Counted from the stretch's first letter, positions 11,701 to 26,307 are shown. The stretch: DNA of 64,000 nt from Poecilobothrus nobilitatus (GCA_947095535.1 OX352773.1:91298670-91362669), one strand, 5' to 3'. Notes: a model not told the origin generated them from the sequence alone. Numbers and translations: made by a program.

Positions 11701-14700
11701 GTTAACAGGAAAACTTCAGGAAAAAATTCAAGCGTCTAAATCTGATATTCCCTCAAATGATCCTGCACCTAATCCAGAAAGTAAAAATTCTAAAATGACT
11801 GTAGCGAATCCTCCAGTTCTTGAAAATACCCCTCCTCCAACAAACGAACTCCCTCAAAATATTTGTCCTCCTCCTATCCTTCCTCCTGTTTCAAAACCTA
11901 AAATGGGATTTGATATAGCTAGTTTAGTTAAACCAGATAATGAAATGTCCGCAACATCTTCATCCTGTAATACTAATGCTGTGATAATTAGTTCAAGTTA
12001 TAACAACCAACTTTTAGGTGGCAATGAATCAACAATAAATCTAAATAATGGTTCAGATCAAAAAATTATCTCAAATAATAATACATCACCTACTAAAAGA
12101 AAAACTCATTCAAGAAAAAATGCTAAAACGCATAAAAATGTTGAAGAAGAATTATTACCAATTAATGAACTAAATAAGATAGAAATTGAAAATAAAAACG
12201 AAATATTAGAAAAAAATAAAGTTGAATCGGAGAAAAATAAATTAGAAGAAGGTGAAAATTCTAAAGTAAATCAAGTTGTTTCTGAAATTTCAAAAAGCTT
12301 AGAAAATATTAAGGAAATGACAAAAGATATTGAAAAAACGTTACACAATCCTGCATCAGCTACTATTCAATTAGATCACTCAAATTTATCTGCGAATAAT
12401 TTACCTAGTAAAATTGTAAATTCCAACTTGTCATTAGAACCTTTACAGATAACTTCAACATCTAACGCAATTTCAGTTATCAACAATAATCCAGTTAATA
12501 GTAATAATAATAGTAACAATAATCTAAATTTCAAACCAAAATCTCGCAAAAATTCTCGTAGCAAATCTAAAGAAACAGCAACTTCAACGATAACCACAAG
12601 TTTGCCTGCTCCTCCTCCTCCTCCGTCACATTCAGTATTACCACAATTTTCAATACCAGTGCCAGTTCCAGAATTACTACCTCCCAGTTTACTTTTCACC
12701 GCTAAAGAATTATTAGCATCGCAACAATCAAAATTAACGGAAAATCCAGTTTTATTACCATCACCACCTTTGCTTTCAGCTCTGGCAAATATAGATCCAA
12801 ACAACTATCAAGATTTATCATCTAAATTACAAAATTTAGAATCAAAACAATTAACAACATCAGCGCCAACACCACCACAATTATTATCATTGAAAGTACC
12901 TGATACTCTAGTAAATTCGACATTAGGAACAGCATCTGCGAAAAATGTTAATGAAATTATTTTACAAAAAGGAAATAAATTATCAAATGATTTAATTATT
13001 TCACCAATTATTACACCACCGTCGTTACCTCCAGCTACCCTAATCAGCCCAAATTTGGCAACACACAACACAACACTTAATCTGTGTATGTCTAGTAATA
13101 ATAACAATCAAAGCTCTAACAATGCATCTTCTTCTGTATCAAATTCGCCAAATATAATATCGCCAAAGAAGAAAGTGTTAACATCTGCTCAAAAAAAGGC
13201 AACTCCACAACCTCCTTCAATAATTTCAATAATACCTCAAATACTTCAACAATCTCCTTCATTAGCTATACCATTAGGCCCACCTACAACAATATCAACA
13301 CTATTAGCTGGCTCATCGTCGTTTCCATCAGGAATAATATCACCATCTTCAATAACAAACCTAAGTTTATCAAATCCCAGATTATCCTCTCCAGTAGCAA
13401 CTTCAGTAATAACAGCTCCAGGTGTATCGGTCACTGGATTAACAAGTACTGGAATTTCAACATCTTTATCCTGTACTGTTTCACAATCATCGATGCTTTC
13501 ATCATTACCACCATCTTCTCACTTACCACCACCATCACTTATACAACCGCCGATACCGTTGCAACCAGCACCAGCAGCTGCATCTTTAGAACCCTGTGGT
13601 GCTATTGATTTATCAATAAGTCAGCAACGTTCAACTGAAGCTAAACTTCTTTCATTCATGGATTTTGATGTTCCGTTAGATTTATCTAAGAAATCAACCA
13701 CGCCAAGTATGTCTCCTTTGCCGAATCGTAAAAGTCCAAGAGCAGGGCCTTCACCGTCAACCTGTTCTTCTAATTTTTCTACCACACTTCCACCACAACA
13801 ATCAGAACCATTAGCGCTAACTGTTGGGAAAAAATCAATTGAAATTCAATCGCTGCCAATTGCAAATTCGTCTTTAAAAATACCTTCAATTTTAAATTTA
13901 CCATTATTAAATCCTCCAAGCTTTGCTGAAGAATTATTTAGACAAAAATTTCTTGAACCTACAAGTCCAAATAAAATAGCTCAATCACTGCAAATTCAGC
14001 CTATGCAATCTCAACCAATAAATTTAAATCAAGCGTTTTCTCCTCAACAACAACAACAACAGCAATCTCAAACACCGCCACAATTGACTGGAATGACGAA
14101 TTCTACAAATTCTATTCAACCACCGTTATTAAATATTCCCCCGATTCCTCAACCATCTATGAATCAAGTGTCCAAGAAGAAACGGACTTCTAATAATAAA
14201 ACAAATCAAAATTTACAAACTTCACAACAACAACAACCACAGCAACAGCAGCAACAACCATTACAAACTGCTATAATTAAACAAGCACAACAGGCCACGC
14301 AACCTTCACCATCTAATATTCAGCAGCTTTATAATACTGGAAATATAATTGCAACAAACAGTATTGATGAAGCCATTACCGCCGTTATTCTAGGATTAGA
14401 TTTACCACCAGAAAAACAAAAAGAATTTAATTTAGGAAATAAATCAGAATCTAGTATTGCCTTATTTGATGAAAATATTCAACTTCAACCAGATATTGAT
14501 ATTAAGTCTTCAAATATAATTGAACAAATTAATTTAGCAGCTCCACCACAAGTAACCCCAATCATTCTTCCTACATCACTTCCTCCTGTTCAACCACCTA
14601 TCGTTGAAAATATTATACAAATTTCAGTCGAATCTTGTCACAAGAAAATTAAACAACCACTTAAAACAAATCAAGAAACGTTGGTTACACCACAACCGGC

Positions 14701-17700
14701 AATAGAATCACCATCAACAATAAGCCCATCACTGTTAAATAAAACTGATGTTGTTCCAAAAACTATTGATGATATTCAAAATGTTGAAATTACTTCAACT
14801 GGAGTTATTGATAAAAGTACAGAATTTTTAGAGACTAGTGTAAGAACTGATTTAAAAACAGAGCAAATGAAAAAGAAAAATGCTACCAAAAAGAAAAAAA
14901 TAGAACCCAATAGTGCTCTTTCTACAGAAGTATCTCCAAATAAATCCAATATTGATATGGATATGAATATGGTTGATATTGAAGAAGTTTTAACTGAAAA
15001 TATTGTTGAAAAAGTTAGTCTTGACAAGCAAAAAGAAAATTCAGAACAAAAGGTTGAAAATTCTAATTCCGAAATTACTTCTACGGATAGCTTAAAGGCA
15101 TTAACGAGTGCAGCAGAAAAATCTAAAAAAGGAAGAAAAAAATCATTACCAAAAGTAGAACATAACGAAATATCAACATCGTCAACATTACAAGAGGCAA
15201 TTTCAAGTGAAGATTTTCATCTTGTTAGTAAACCTACAGAAGCTTTTGATGACAAGCTAAATAAAAAGAAAAATAAAAAAACAAATAAAGAATTAAATGA
15301 CGTGAAGGACCTAAACACGAAAAAAAATTCGAAAAAACAACAAAAAATTATAATTGAAGTAACGCCCGATATTGCAAGTATTTCTACGAGCTTAAATTGT
15401 GATAGTGACTTTAGACCATTTATGATGGAAAATCATGATCCTACTTCATCATCAACTTTTGATATTTTAATGGAAGATAAGAAATATCAAAATGATTATT
15501 CCGAAGATAATAGTTTTCAAACAGATGCGATACGTGATTCAGAAAATCGGGAAAATTCTGGTGATAATTCCTTATCTTCTTCAAAAACAGATAATTCTCC
15601 AGGTATAGATGATAAATCCGATTCGAAAAAATCCAGTCTTGAAAGTTTATTAAAATTCCGTCGAAAACCTATATTACCACCACCAAAAGTTATTATTAAA
15701 GAAAAGTCACCAGAGCCATTAGAACTCGCTAATAATTTGGTATTAACTGAAGTATTGCAACCTCTTCAGCCAATACCAACAAAAGCAAGTAAGAAAAGTA
15801 TGGTTAAAACTAAAAAACAAACAAATCAACCCGATAACACATCTTTGGAATTTTCAAGTGATTTTGCAAAAAGTCCAAGCCCAGAAAGAGTTGAAATTAT
15901 AATTAATTCTCCGTCAGGTATAGTTGATGAACTTTTTAAAGTTCCACCCGAAAAGAGAGGACGGCCTACCAAAGCAAGCAAAAAAATGGATCCAAAATTT
16001 GTAAAAACTTTGGAAGATTCAATGGAAAGTTCTGATGAAACAAAATCAGAATGTTCAGAGTCTAGTATTGAAAGTACAATAAAAAATAAAAAGGGTAAAA
16101 AGAATAAAAATTTCAAAAAAGTTTGTGAAGATAAAGAATCTGTAGAAAAACAAATAGATGACAAAGTGAAAGAAACGGATTTGCAAAGTAAAACTGATGC
16201 CACTGATAACACTACTACTGAAATAAATTTAGAAGCTAAAGACATTAATAAAGATTTCGAAATAATTCTTACAGAAGAAAACAAAACAAATAAATCTAAA
16301 GCTCAATTGAAGAAAAATACATCTAAAAAAACAAATTTAAGAAGTGTGGACGTGAAAACGTCAACCCCTAAAAATAATAAGAAATTATCAATTGATATTA
16401 CTCAAGATGGTGACACTGATGCTTCTCAATCTGATAATGACAATATTTTATTAAAAAGTAAATTAAAAGAGACTAAGCTTCAAGCTCAACATAAAGAAAC
16501 AAAAGATGTTGAAGAATCTTTTATAGAGCCTAAAGATGATATAGAAACTGATAGTAATTCAGAATCAGTTCAAGTTACAAGAAAGAAAACAAAAGGAACT
16601 ATCGATAGTAAAAATTTAAGAAAATCCGATTTTGATGACAAGGAAACTAAAGAAGAAAAAGAACCATTAAAACTTGTATCAAAACGACAAAAGAAGACTA
16701 ATACGTTATCAAAAGCAGACGCCGAAATAATAGAAAATTCTTTTAAAATGGGTAGCACTTACATGCAAAAAATGTTAGCTGACTACAGTGCAACTGATCT
16801 CACTCCAAATCAAAATTTAAAATTACCAATTACAAAAGGTGGAAGAAAATCATTTGATATTGAATCACCTTTAGTTTTAAGTCCACTTCAAAAACGTCGC
16901 AGTACGCGTATTCGTACTCCAGCTATTATTGCATCCGAAGATAGTCAAAAAGCAACTGCTTCAGAATCGTCACAAAGTCCAAAACATTCTCATAAAGAAG
17001 TAACTGATATTATAGCAAGCTTTTGCAGTGATGCTGATGATGAAGATGATGATAATAAACCTTTAGTTAAGTCATTAGGGAAATCGAACAAAAAAACTCA
17101 AGATAATAAGATTACTGAAAAAGTTGAAAATTCAACTGATGAAAAATGTGTAGAGGAAAAACCGATTCAAGATTTAGATAAAAAAAATAAAAAACGAATA
17201 GATGAAGAGATAACACAGGCTAGTAAAACAAAAAATAAAAAATGTGCCAAAAAAGATGAGTCAAAAGATGAACACTTTGAGCATTCAGAAACTTTGACCA
17301 GAAACTCGAAGCGAGCTGCTAAAAATAAAATGGTTGAAGTTCAAATTGCTGAAGAAAGTACTTTGGATTTGAATAAAATCGCTGAACAAAAAGATAATTC
17401 TGATCAATTGAGTGAAAAGAGTGACGAACCTCTTATTAAAGTTGCTATCAAAGGTAAATCTTCATCAAAAACCAAAAAAATAGAAATGTTAGATGAAAAT
17501 TGTGATAAAAATAATGACAAACAAAAATCAATAGATAAAAATCTTAAAGAAATTAATTTTGATAATTTACAAATAAAATCTTTGAGTGTAAGTGTTGATG
17601 ACTCAAATATAAAAGATTTACAGTCAACTCCAGTTAGAAGAATGACTCGAAGAAAAAGTGTTGCAATAGAAAAACTCAATATGTACAAAGATTTAGATGA

Positions 17701-20700
17701 TTATCAGTTAGATGACGAAATTACAACTTATAAACCAAATTTAGACTTATCTACAACTAAAAAATCAAATAAAAAATCCAAAAATGATAATTTACAATCG
17801 ACAGCAAAACAATCTGAACAAATAAAGTTATTAGAAGAAGAAGTGCCTAAAAAACGTAGTAAGAGACTTGCAGAACTTGATAGCAAACAAACAGTTAAAA
17901 ACAAAGAATCCATTCAGATGAATGAAACTATAGACTACTCTGATAATAATCGTAAAGGAAAAAAACGAAAAGCTAATGAAAAAGATTCAGAATCAACAAT
18001 AGAAGTCGATAAAGATGACAAAATGGATTTAAAATTTGAAAAAAACAAAAGCAATAATATAAAAACTATTGATAATCAAATATCAAGCAATTTACCTGAT
18101 CCATCAGTTATAACTTTAAGTCGACCAGACTCTGCAGCCAAAAAACAACGTAAAAGAAGAAAAAATGAGTTAGCAGCAATTGTTGCTGATCAGCTATTAG
18201 AATCGTTTAAAGAAGTTGATAAATCTAAAATTGACGATTTAAAAATGCTAGAAAACTTAGCCTATGAAAAAAGTGAAGATCTTTTATTGACCGGTATGCG
18301 ATTAACGCCTACTACTAAAAGAAAAAATGTTATAGCTGCCGAAAATAAAGGAACATTTTTAGTTGGTTCAAAAAAAGACTCAAAAAGAGATATCAAAACA
18401 CAAAAAGGTTCAATAAATTTAGAAATAGGTGAATCTAATAAATCTGTAGCTTTAGATTCAAAATTAACCGCTGCAGAAGTTATAGTGGGTAAAAATAAAA
18501 AGAAATCATTAGAAAAAAATCTACTAGAATCTAAACTTATTGAATTCGAAATGGAAAAAGTTCAAGAAACATCTTCAAAAAAGATTAAAGACAATAAATC
18601 TAAAAAGAAACGTGATAAATCTTCCGAACCTATAGAATCAAGTGATAAAGATACGGAGAAAGAAGAAAATCCGAATATTCCAAAATTAAAACCGGATGGA
18701 ATAGAATCTACAAATGTTAATGAAGGAAAATTGGAAGCAAAACCTTCCAATAACAATACTACTTTCGGAAATTCTCAATTTGGTGTAATGGCACCATTTA
18801 GAACGACATTTGATTCATTTCGTTCACTTAAAGAATTTGGTTTTTCTACAATGCAAAACAAATCGAACAAAGACAAATCTGATAAAAATATTCTTTCAGA
18901 AGATAATAATTCAAATACATCTGAACTTGATTCTGAAATATTATCAAAAAAATTAAAAAAAAAAGGAGAGAAATTACCTCAAACCACTGTTGCTAATGTA
19001 AAAAATAAAAAGATTGAAAAAAAACCTGAAGAGAATATTAATGAACTGAGATCTGGTTTAGAATCTTTTACTTTTGGTAAGGGCCATTTTGGTGAATTTA
19101 TACCAAAATTATTTGGTGCAAAATCCTTTTCTTTTGGTACTCAGCCTCCAATTGCTGTAAGTAGCACTGAACCCGAACTTGCTTTAAAACCTCATTTTAC
19201 AAATATAACGGGACCTTCAGCATTTTCAGCTGTTGCGGCTGCAAATAATTCCAATGTTCTTATTAACAACAGCACAGACAAAAATTCACAAAATTACACA
19301 AAGTCAAATATGGAGAATTTCTTTTTATCTATAGCACAGCAACAAGAACAATTTCAACAAATGCAGCAACCAAAAAAATCTATATTACGCCCAAGTATTT
19401 TGGCATCAGTTGCACCCACTCAAGAACAAAATGTTTCAACTGCTAAAACATCTATTGTATCAAGCCGTGATCCACGTTTAAATAAAAATAAAATAATTAG
19501 CCAAGATTCGGAATCAGAACAACAAAATCGTTTAAGTACATTAAGACGTCGTAGATCTGAAAATGAACCACAAGGGGCTGACAAAAACCAAGATCAAGAA
19601 TCCGATTGTGAAGAGTTAAACACTGCCTTTTCAAAAGATAAATTACGAATTTCAAAACGATTAGGCTCAAATTCTTTAAAAACAATTGGTCCAGATGGTG
19701 GTAATGAAGATTCATCTGAAGAAGATAATTATTTAGCGCAAATAGCTAACAGTGTTAAAGATAAAATTCGAAGAGAATCAGATGATGAAGATTTTAAAGC
19801 AGAAAACGATGGTTTTGAATTAGCAAAATCTTTCCTAATAAATCATAATAGAATGCCTCGTCGACCTTCAACTTCTCTTAGTATGAGAAGCGCTCCAAAT
19901 TTCCATGACGATAGAACAAATGATTTTGACGATGTTACGAATACGGAACTTATTGATATGGATTTAGATGATGATTGTAGTGTTTATACCAGCTTTTCAC
20001 AAGACGTTCGGCAGAAAGGCAAACTTGGTAGAAGGAGAAGACGTCGAAGTATTTTAATGACAAGAAAACGTCGAGCAAGCCAAGCTTTAGATATTTCCAA
20101 TGAAATATTTGAGTGTGAAATATGTAATAAGAGTTTCAAAAAATCAAATGCTTTAGCTAAACATAAAATGACTCTTGCACATGTTTCAAAAGTTTCTGAA
20201 ATTGAATATTTGAATGATAAGAAAAAAAGACAGGAAGAAGAAATTCGTCGTAAGTTCGGTGTAACAGATGAACAAATTGAACTAGAAAAGAAACAAGAAG
20301 AAGACCGGAAAAAAAAGCATCTTGAAGAAGAACAAAAAAAGAAAGAGGAAGAAAAGAGAGAAAAAAAACGTTACGAAGAAGAAAAAAATAGACAGGAGGA
20401 ACAAAAGCGTCGTGAAGAAGAAAAACTACGTCTTTTTCAAGAAGAAATTAAGTTAAAGGAAGAAAAAAGGCGAAAGGAAGAAGAAGAAACGCGGAAAGCT
20501 GAAGAACTTAAAAGAAAACGAGAAGAAGAACATTTACAAAGGGAATTAGAACGGCGGCGAAAAGAAGAAGAAAAAAAACGTCGTGAAGAAGAAAAGCGCC
20601 AAAAAGAAGAATATGAAAAACGTCGAAAAGAGGAGGAAACACAACGAAAGATGGAGGAAGAAAAAATTAAATTAGTAGATTTAAAAGCACGAAAAGAAGA

Positions 20701-23700
20701 GGAAAAACGAAGAAAAGATGATGATAAATCAAATAAAACAGCATTAGGATCAGAAAGAATAACTCGCGGAAAGGATCAAAAGGTTTTTTCTTTAACTCGA
20801 ATAACAGAACAAGACGTTCGAGAAATTGAAAACGCTGTAGCTTCAATTCCTGGTTTTAAAAGCACAACAGAAGACGAAGACGAATCAATTCTGCAAGCAT
20901 CAAAACCAAATAGTTCTTCGAATGTAGAGCAAAATAATGCACAATCAGATTCTTCTACAACTGAAACTTCTTCAGGTTCATCATCAACCTCATCTTCATC
21001 ATCAGAAGAAGAAAGTCTGGAAAAATTAGTTAAAACAAAAGAAAATGTAAAACCCACAACAACTACTAATAAAGTACAAAAACCTACATCTACAACAAAT
21101 GACAAAAAATTAACTTCTCATAATTCAACTAAAAATATTCTTCTTAATCAAACTGGTATCGAACCAATTTCATCACCGGAACAAAATTTTGATCGTTATC
21201 CACCACAACCACAAAATTCAAGATTGGCACTTAATCCAGAAGAACGGCTTTTCTATGAATGTTGTAATATGTTAAAAGGTTCAGAAACTCCAATGGTTGA
21301 ACGAACATACCCTATTTGCCCACCAACAACATATGCAAATTTTGATGCACCTCCAGCATCATCTGTACAAAGTAAACCAATTACACCAAAGTCAAGTGAA
21401 CGTTTCTCATATATGGGTTCTGAAGCTGGAGCAAATTTTTTGCACAATAATCCAACTGCTTATTCCGTTAAATCTCCCATGGCACATTTAAGAACAAGTC
21501 CCAGACCAGCGTATCCTAAAATAGATATAAATCAATTTAGTGATATATCGTCAGATTCTAACCCAACTTTTCCTAAAGCTCATCACCCTTCCCACAATAT
21601 TGGCGTGGGAAATACTAATAATTTATCTCGTACGAGTAGTCATCATGTTACAGCTAGTGGTAAATATTCTGTTTATAACAATATGGATTTACCTGGAAAT
21701 GTACAAACTGGAGGTCAATTTTCAGATAATCAACTAACAGCTCGAACTTTTGTAAATAACTCTGGAATTAATCAAACAAAAGACACTTTAGATGTTCATG
21801 CATGTCAACCAACGACCCAATCACAGTAAATATCAAATATATAAATAAAAATTTGAATCTCACAAAATTAATTTAAAAAATTTTTTAGGGCACTTACATC
21901 TCCTGCACATTCTACGTCGTCCCAAGGCTCTAATCAAACACAAACAACTGCATATCGTCTTAAAACAAAAGCAGCAATGAAAGGTTATGATAATTTTAAG
22001 ATTTCAATACCAACTGTGGGATTAGATATGCAACAAGCTCTTCAACAAAGTCCTAGAACAGGTTGTAAACTTACCGCTTTAGCGGAAATTGCTCTTTTAG
22101 GTAATGAAACACCGGTAGCAACACCAAATCAAGAGAATCAAATGGTTTCTGATGTTCATTCGGAAAATGAAAATGATGATCATAATGATGACGATGATGA
22201 TAATAATAATAATGATGTAGAAAAAAAAGTACAAGGTGAACAAAAAGAAGAGTCTGAAGATAGTGAACCCATTCAAAAACCTGTGCCGGTAAGTAAACTC
22301 ACTAAAAAATCTACAACATCTAAAGGTAAGTTAGAACCGAACATAAAAAAACTAAGTAAACCTATGAAATTACCACCGCCTGAAGGAAATTTAAAACTGA
22401 CATTAAAAACTAAAGGAACGAATAAGCAATACAACAGAAAATCCGAAAAAGAGTTTCTCGAAGAATCATCTGGACATGCAAACGATATTAAAATTACAGT
22501 TAAAGACAAAAAAAAAATTAAACAAACAGCAATACCCTCGCCAGCTTTAAATGATGACGCTAATGAAATGCAACCAGTGAAAGATACTCATATTATTAAA
22601 TCTAAAAAGGATATTTATGAGTTTGACGATTCGGAAGATACAGCTGACAAAGATTTACAAGAACAAATACTTAAATCAAATACAGATAAAAAGGATACGC
22701 AAGGCAATGATGTAAATAAGAAACAGCAGGAGAAACAAATCGTTATTCCAGAACGTCCATTTAAAGATATTGGTTTAAATGATCAGGAAATTATAAAATT
22801 TCAAAAACCAAATGAAAACGTATTGTCGAAACCTTTACAATCATCTCCAGCTATTAAAAATGATGAAGAAACTGGATCTACAACAAGTTATTCAGATCGG
22901 GACGATTTCAATTATGCTTCAATGTCAGATGGCGAACATGATGAAGATGATGATAATGTGGAAGAAGTAAAAGATAAGCGGGAAACACAAGTAGATGACG
23001 ACGATGATGACGATGATAGTAGTAGTGAAGATAGCGCTGTAACGTCAAAAACTTTGGGCAATAAATCATTAATTATGGGTAGAATATTCAAAAAGGTAAC
23101 AAGTGCAGCTACATCAAATACTGTTGCAACACCAGTAATAGAAGAACGGAAAGCTGCTTTGATCGCTGAGAAAAACGCTGCAAATAACACCGCTAATAAA
23201 GGTAACAGAGGTAAAAAACCCAAATTACCGAAAGAGGAGTTAAATAAGTTATTTGACCAACTGCGTTCAACTAAAGATGATTCTGGTGCAAATGCAAGCA
23301 CGGGCAAAGGCAAAAATAAAAAAGATAACAAAAGAGAATCAAATCAAACCGTTATTCAAAAAAAATCAACAATAAATAATAACAAAAAAATTGTGGGTTC
23401 TAATTCAAATCATCCAATGTCAAGAACCCAAACACCAATTGATAATAATCGTTCTCGTCAACAACGATTAAATAAGCAGCTAGAAAATAACAAAGTTTTA
23501 GAACAACAAAAATCTGATAAAAAAGAAGATAGATATTGTAAAACAACTGAAACGACAAATAATTCGTTGAAGAAAAAAACTCAAAAAGGAACAAAATTAG
23601 ATACAACTGCCTTACCGATGGGAGAGTCAAGAGCTCAATCCAGAGAAATTGCAAAATTACAGACTGAACTAGGTATGTCAGCAGAAGAAATTGTTGAACT

Positions 23701-24895
23701 TATCAGCGACGGTAAACGAAAATCACAAAGAAGATGTGTTTCGAATAGACCAAAAAATATTGAATTGTGGAGTTCTGATGAGTATGAAGAATTTCAGAGT
23801 ACAAAAGATATTATAGCATTAATTGAAGAAAAAGAAAAACGAAATGTTAAAAGACGAAAAGAATCACAAGCATCTTCACGAAAATCGTCAATTTCCAGAA
23901 GTGGTGATAGATCTACCATTAAATATGTTGTTGAAGATGAAAAATCACGTCAAGATCACCAAAATAATTCAGAAATTCAAACTGAAACAAAACAAACAAA
24001 AAAAACAACAACAGTAAAAGAAAAGGTTGCAAAAAATCAAAAGAAAGTACAAGAAGTTCGTTTTAAAGGTGAAAAAAACAACGGAAATAAAGAAAAACTT
24101 CCTAAATCTTCCACTGTTGTTTCTTCGCCGCCTATTCCAATTGAACTAAATGAAAAATCAAATCAAAGTAAGAAAGCACTTAAAACAGTTTTACCAACAT
24201 TAAAGCCAACATTAAAACCGAAAACTTCTGAATCCGAATCAGATTTTGAAAGTGAATTAAAAAGTCGAGGTAAAATCAAAAAAAGACGAAAAACTGTTGT
24301 TGCAACCTCAAAAGAAGAAATTTTGCTCCAAGAGAGTGAACCATTAAAACCCTCTTCTGCAAATAGCAAAAAGAAAACTATTCCAGCATCAATCGAACCA
24401 TCAAAGACGTCACATTCTAATGAAGATTCTAAACATCATAAATTAAGTAGTACTTCTACGACAACCGTAATACCAAATAATGTAAGTAGCAATAATAGCA
24501 ATATAAATAGTGGTAATAAAAATATAAACAAGATATCTGCACCACCATTTATTGGTGGTTCAAATATTTCTACTAGTGGTAAAATAACCAGTACCAAACC
24601 TTCTAAAAACAAAAAAGGTAGACCAACTAATTCTAGTGGAAAACCTTTACCAAGACGTAAACGTGTTGCATCTGAAATGTTATATTATTGGTCATCATCT
24701 TCAAGTGACGATGAATATGGCCGAGTTGAAGGTAATGAAGAGGAAGATGATCAAATATCTGGTGAACAATATCAACAACATGGATGGATTGTTGGTGATT
24801 CTCATAAAAAATTAGTCACATTATTAGCGATTGCTAAAACACAAAAAAAAGTTGAAGACGGTGGAGTTAAAGAAACAGGTTCTAAAAAGAAATAA
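5725..24895 (+). CDS. Giant disordered zinc-finger nuclear protein (unrecognised)
   Basis: Four coding exons were inferred: 5,725-6,913, 6,992-10,255, 10,320-21,825 and 21,889-24,895. All introns are GT-AG (78, 64 and 63 bp) and every join keeps the frame, giving about 6,321 residues. The protein is mostly low-complexity Ser/Asn/Lys/Glu, with Gln and Pro runs. C2H2-like fingers lie near residues 452-473, 611-635, 1181-1202 and 4750-4772, with a C2HC finger at about 1396-1416. A PLDLS motif (2603-2607), typical of CtBP binding, follows an AIDLS motif (2579-2583). Two FG-containing patches lie near 4300 and 4400, and an E/K/R-rich helix at about 4785-4954. The C-terminus (YYWSSSSSDDEYG then WIVGDSHKK) looks conserved. 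Basic clusters suggest a nuclear chromatin or transcription role; that is inference. The frame is open back to the acceptor at 5,718, so translation could start in an unseen upstream exon. Confidence 0.8.
6914..6991 (+). other. Intron 1 of the giant gene
   Basis: Donor GTGAGT at 6,914, pyrimidine-rich tract and AG at 6,990-6,991. It is a phase 1 intron: the split codon is read as Gly and the frame continues into the Gln-rich stretch before the first zinc finger. The exon read-through frame ends in a stop within the intron. Confidence 0.85.
10256..10319 (+). other. Intron 2 of the giant gene
   Basis: Donor GTAAGT at 10,256 and acceptor TTTTTTTAG ending at 10,319. It is phase 1; the split codon becomes Ala (GCC). 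Removing the 64 bp joins the exon ending PPRPSD to the 11.5-kb exon beginning ESIARMLENLP. Confidence 0.85.
21826..21888 (+). other. Intron 3 of the giant gene
   Basis: Donor GTAAAT at 21,826 and acceptor TTTTTTAG ending at 21,888. It is phase 2; the split codon remains Gln. The next exon opens with an in-frame segment (ALTSPAHSTSSQGSNQTQ) upstream of the first ATG in that exon, which supports the join. Confidence 0.8.
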
Positions 24896-26275
24896 GATTA
24901 AGAAGCACCCATATTATGTAAAAATTAAAATAAACATACATACATAGTACATATAACTAAAATTAAAATAAACTGAAAAACAAAAACAAATTAATTATTA
25001 TTAAGTAAATGTAGAAAAGCAATAATTATAGAGGTTTTAATAATATATGTTGTGATATAATCATTTCTTAATTAAATCTTACGAAAAATTGTTAAAAATT
25101 GTCATTCAATAATTTTTGCGATGTTATTTATTACACACGACTTATTAATGCAGCATTTCGAAAATTCTAATTTTTCAATTATAAATACATAACTGCCCTA
25201 CAGTTTTTACATCATGACTTCATATTTAAACAGAATAAATTTTTAAATATGAAAATGTTTGAAAAAGCTTCATTAGGTTAAATTTTTATTTGTATATATA
25301 TTATATATATATAGAAGTAAATCAGGTCATGATTAAGATGCAATAATTACCAATGATTATTATTTAATTTTTTTTTAAAGAACTTAAAAAATTCTTTTGT
25401 TTTGTCTTCATCATAAATTTTGTAACAGTTCAAATAGCGATCTTAGATTAGAATCATATCTTATCTAGGATCTTAGATTAGAAAATCACGAGGCATAATA
25501 AAAAAAGAAACAAAACAAAAATAAACGTAAACAAATATAACATAGTTTTAAAAATTAAAATGCTGCAATTATTTCCACATAAAAATTTTAAATTTAAGCC
25601 TAATTCTAGGGCTCAAAAAAAATTTTTTTGAAAATATAATTAGCAATTGTATATTTAAGCAAATAAATTCATTTTTTAATATAACATTATAACACAAAAA
25701 TAAATTTGAACTATAAGTACATTATCTGCTACGACTAAAAATGTAATAATTCATGACATTTAAAAACTCTATAATTGTGCTTTTTAAAATATTTTATATA
25801 TATATCCATAAAGAATATAAAAGCAAAAACACAAAAGATACGAATATTTTTTTATAATAAAAAAAATTAATTTAGCACAAATGTTCTCAAAAAAAAAAAA
25901 AAAGAAAATTTTTAAATATTTGTAACTTTAATATTGTACAAAATAAAAAAAAAAAAACAGTTTACATTTTTGTATATACTTAAAATTTATTGTAAAATTG
26001 TATATATACATTCTTAAAATAAAAGAAATTAAATTTATTCAAAAAACATAAATTCTTACCAAAAATATTAAAAATATGCCATGCCCATGTTATATGTGTT
26101 ATATTAATATATTATTAATATAGGAAGTTTTTTTTTTTTTTTAGTAAGTATATATGCACTCTTATTATTAAAAATTATTTTTAAGAAACATAATATAAAT
26201 ATTGAATGATATTTTTAGTTTCAAGGGTTTTTCAGATTTTGTTTCCTTAAATGAAAGTAAATCCTTTTTAGATTG

Positions 26276-26307
<32 letters not shown>

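Noticed and set aside
5862..23331. Long minus-strand open frames opposite the giant gene (for example 5,862-6,338, 10,720-11,265, 15,826-16,284, 22,912-23,331)
   Set aside because: They mirror Ser/Asn/Lys/Glu codon runs on the plus strand, give low-complexity Leu/Ser/Val/Phe peptides and have no domains.
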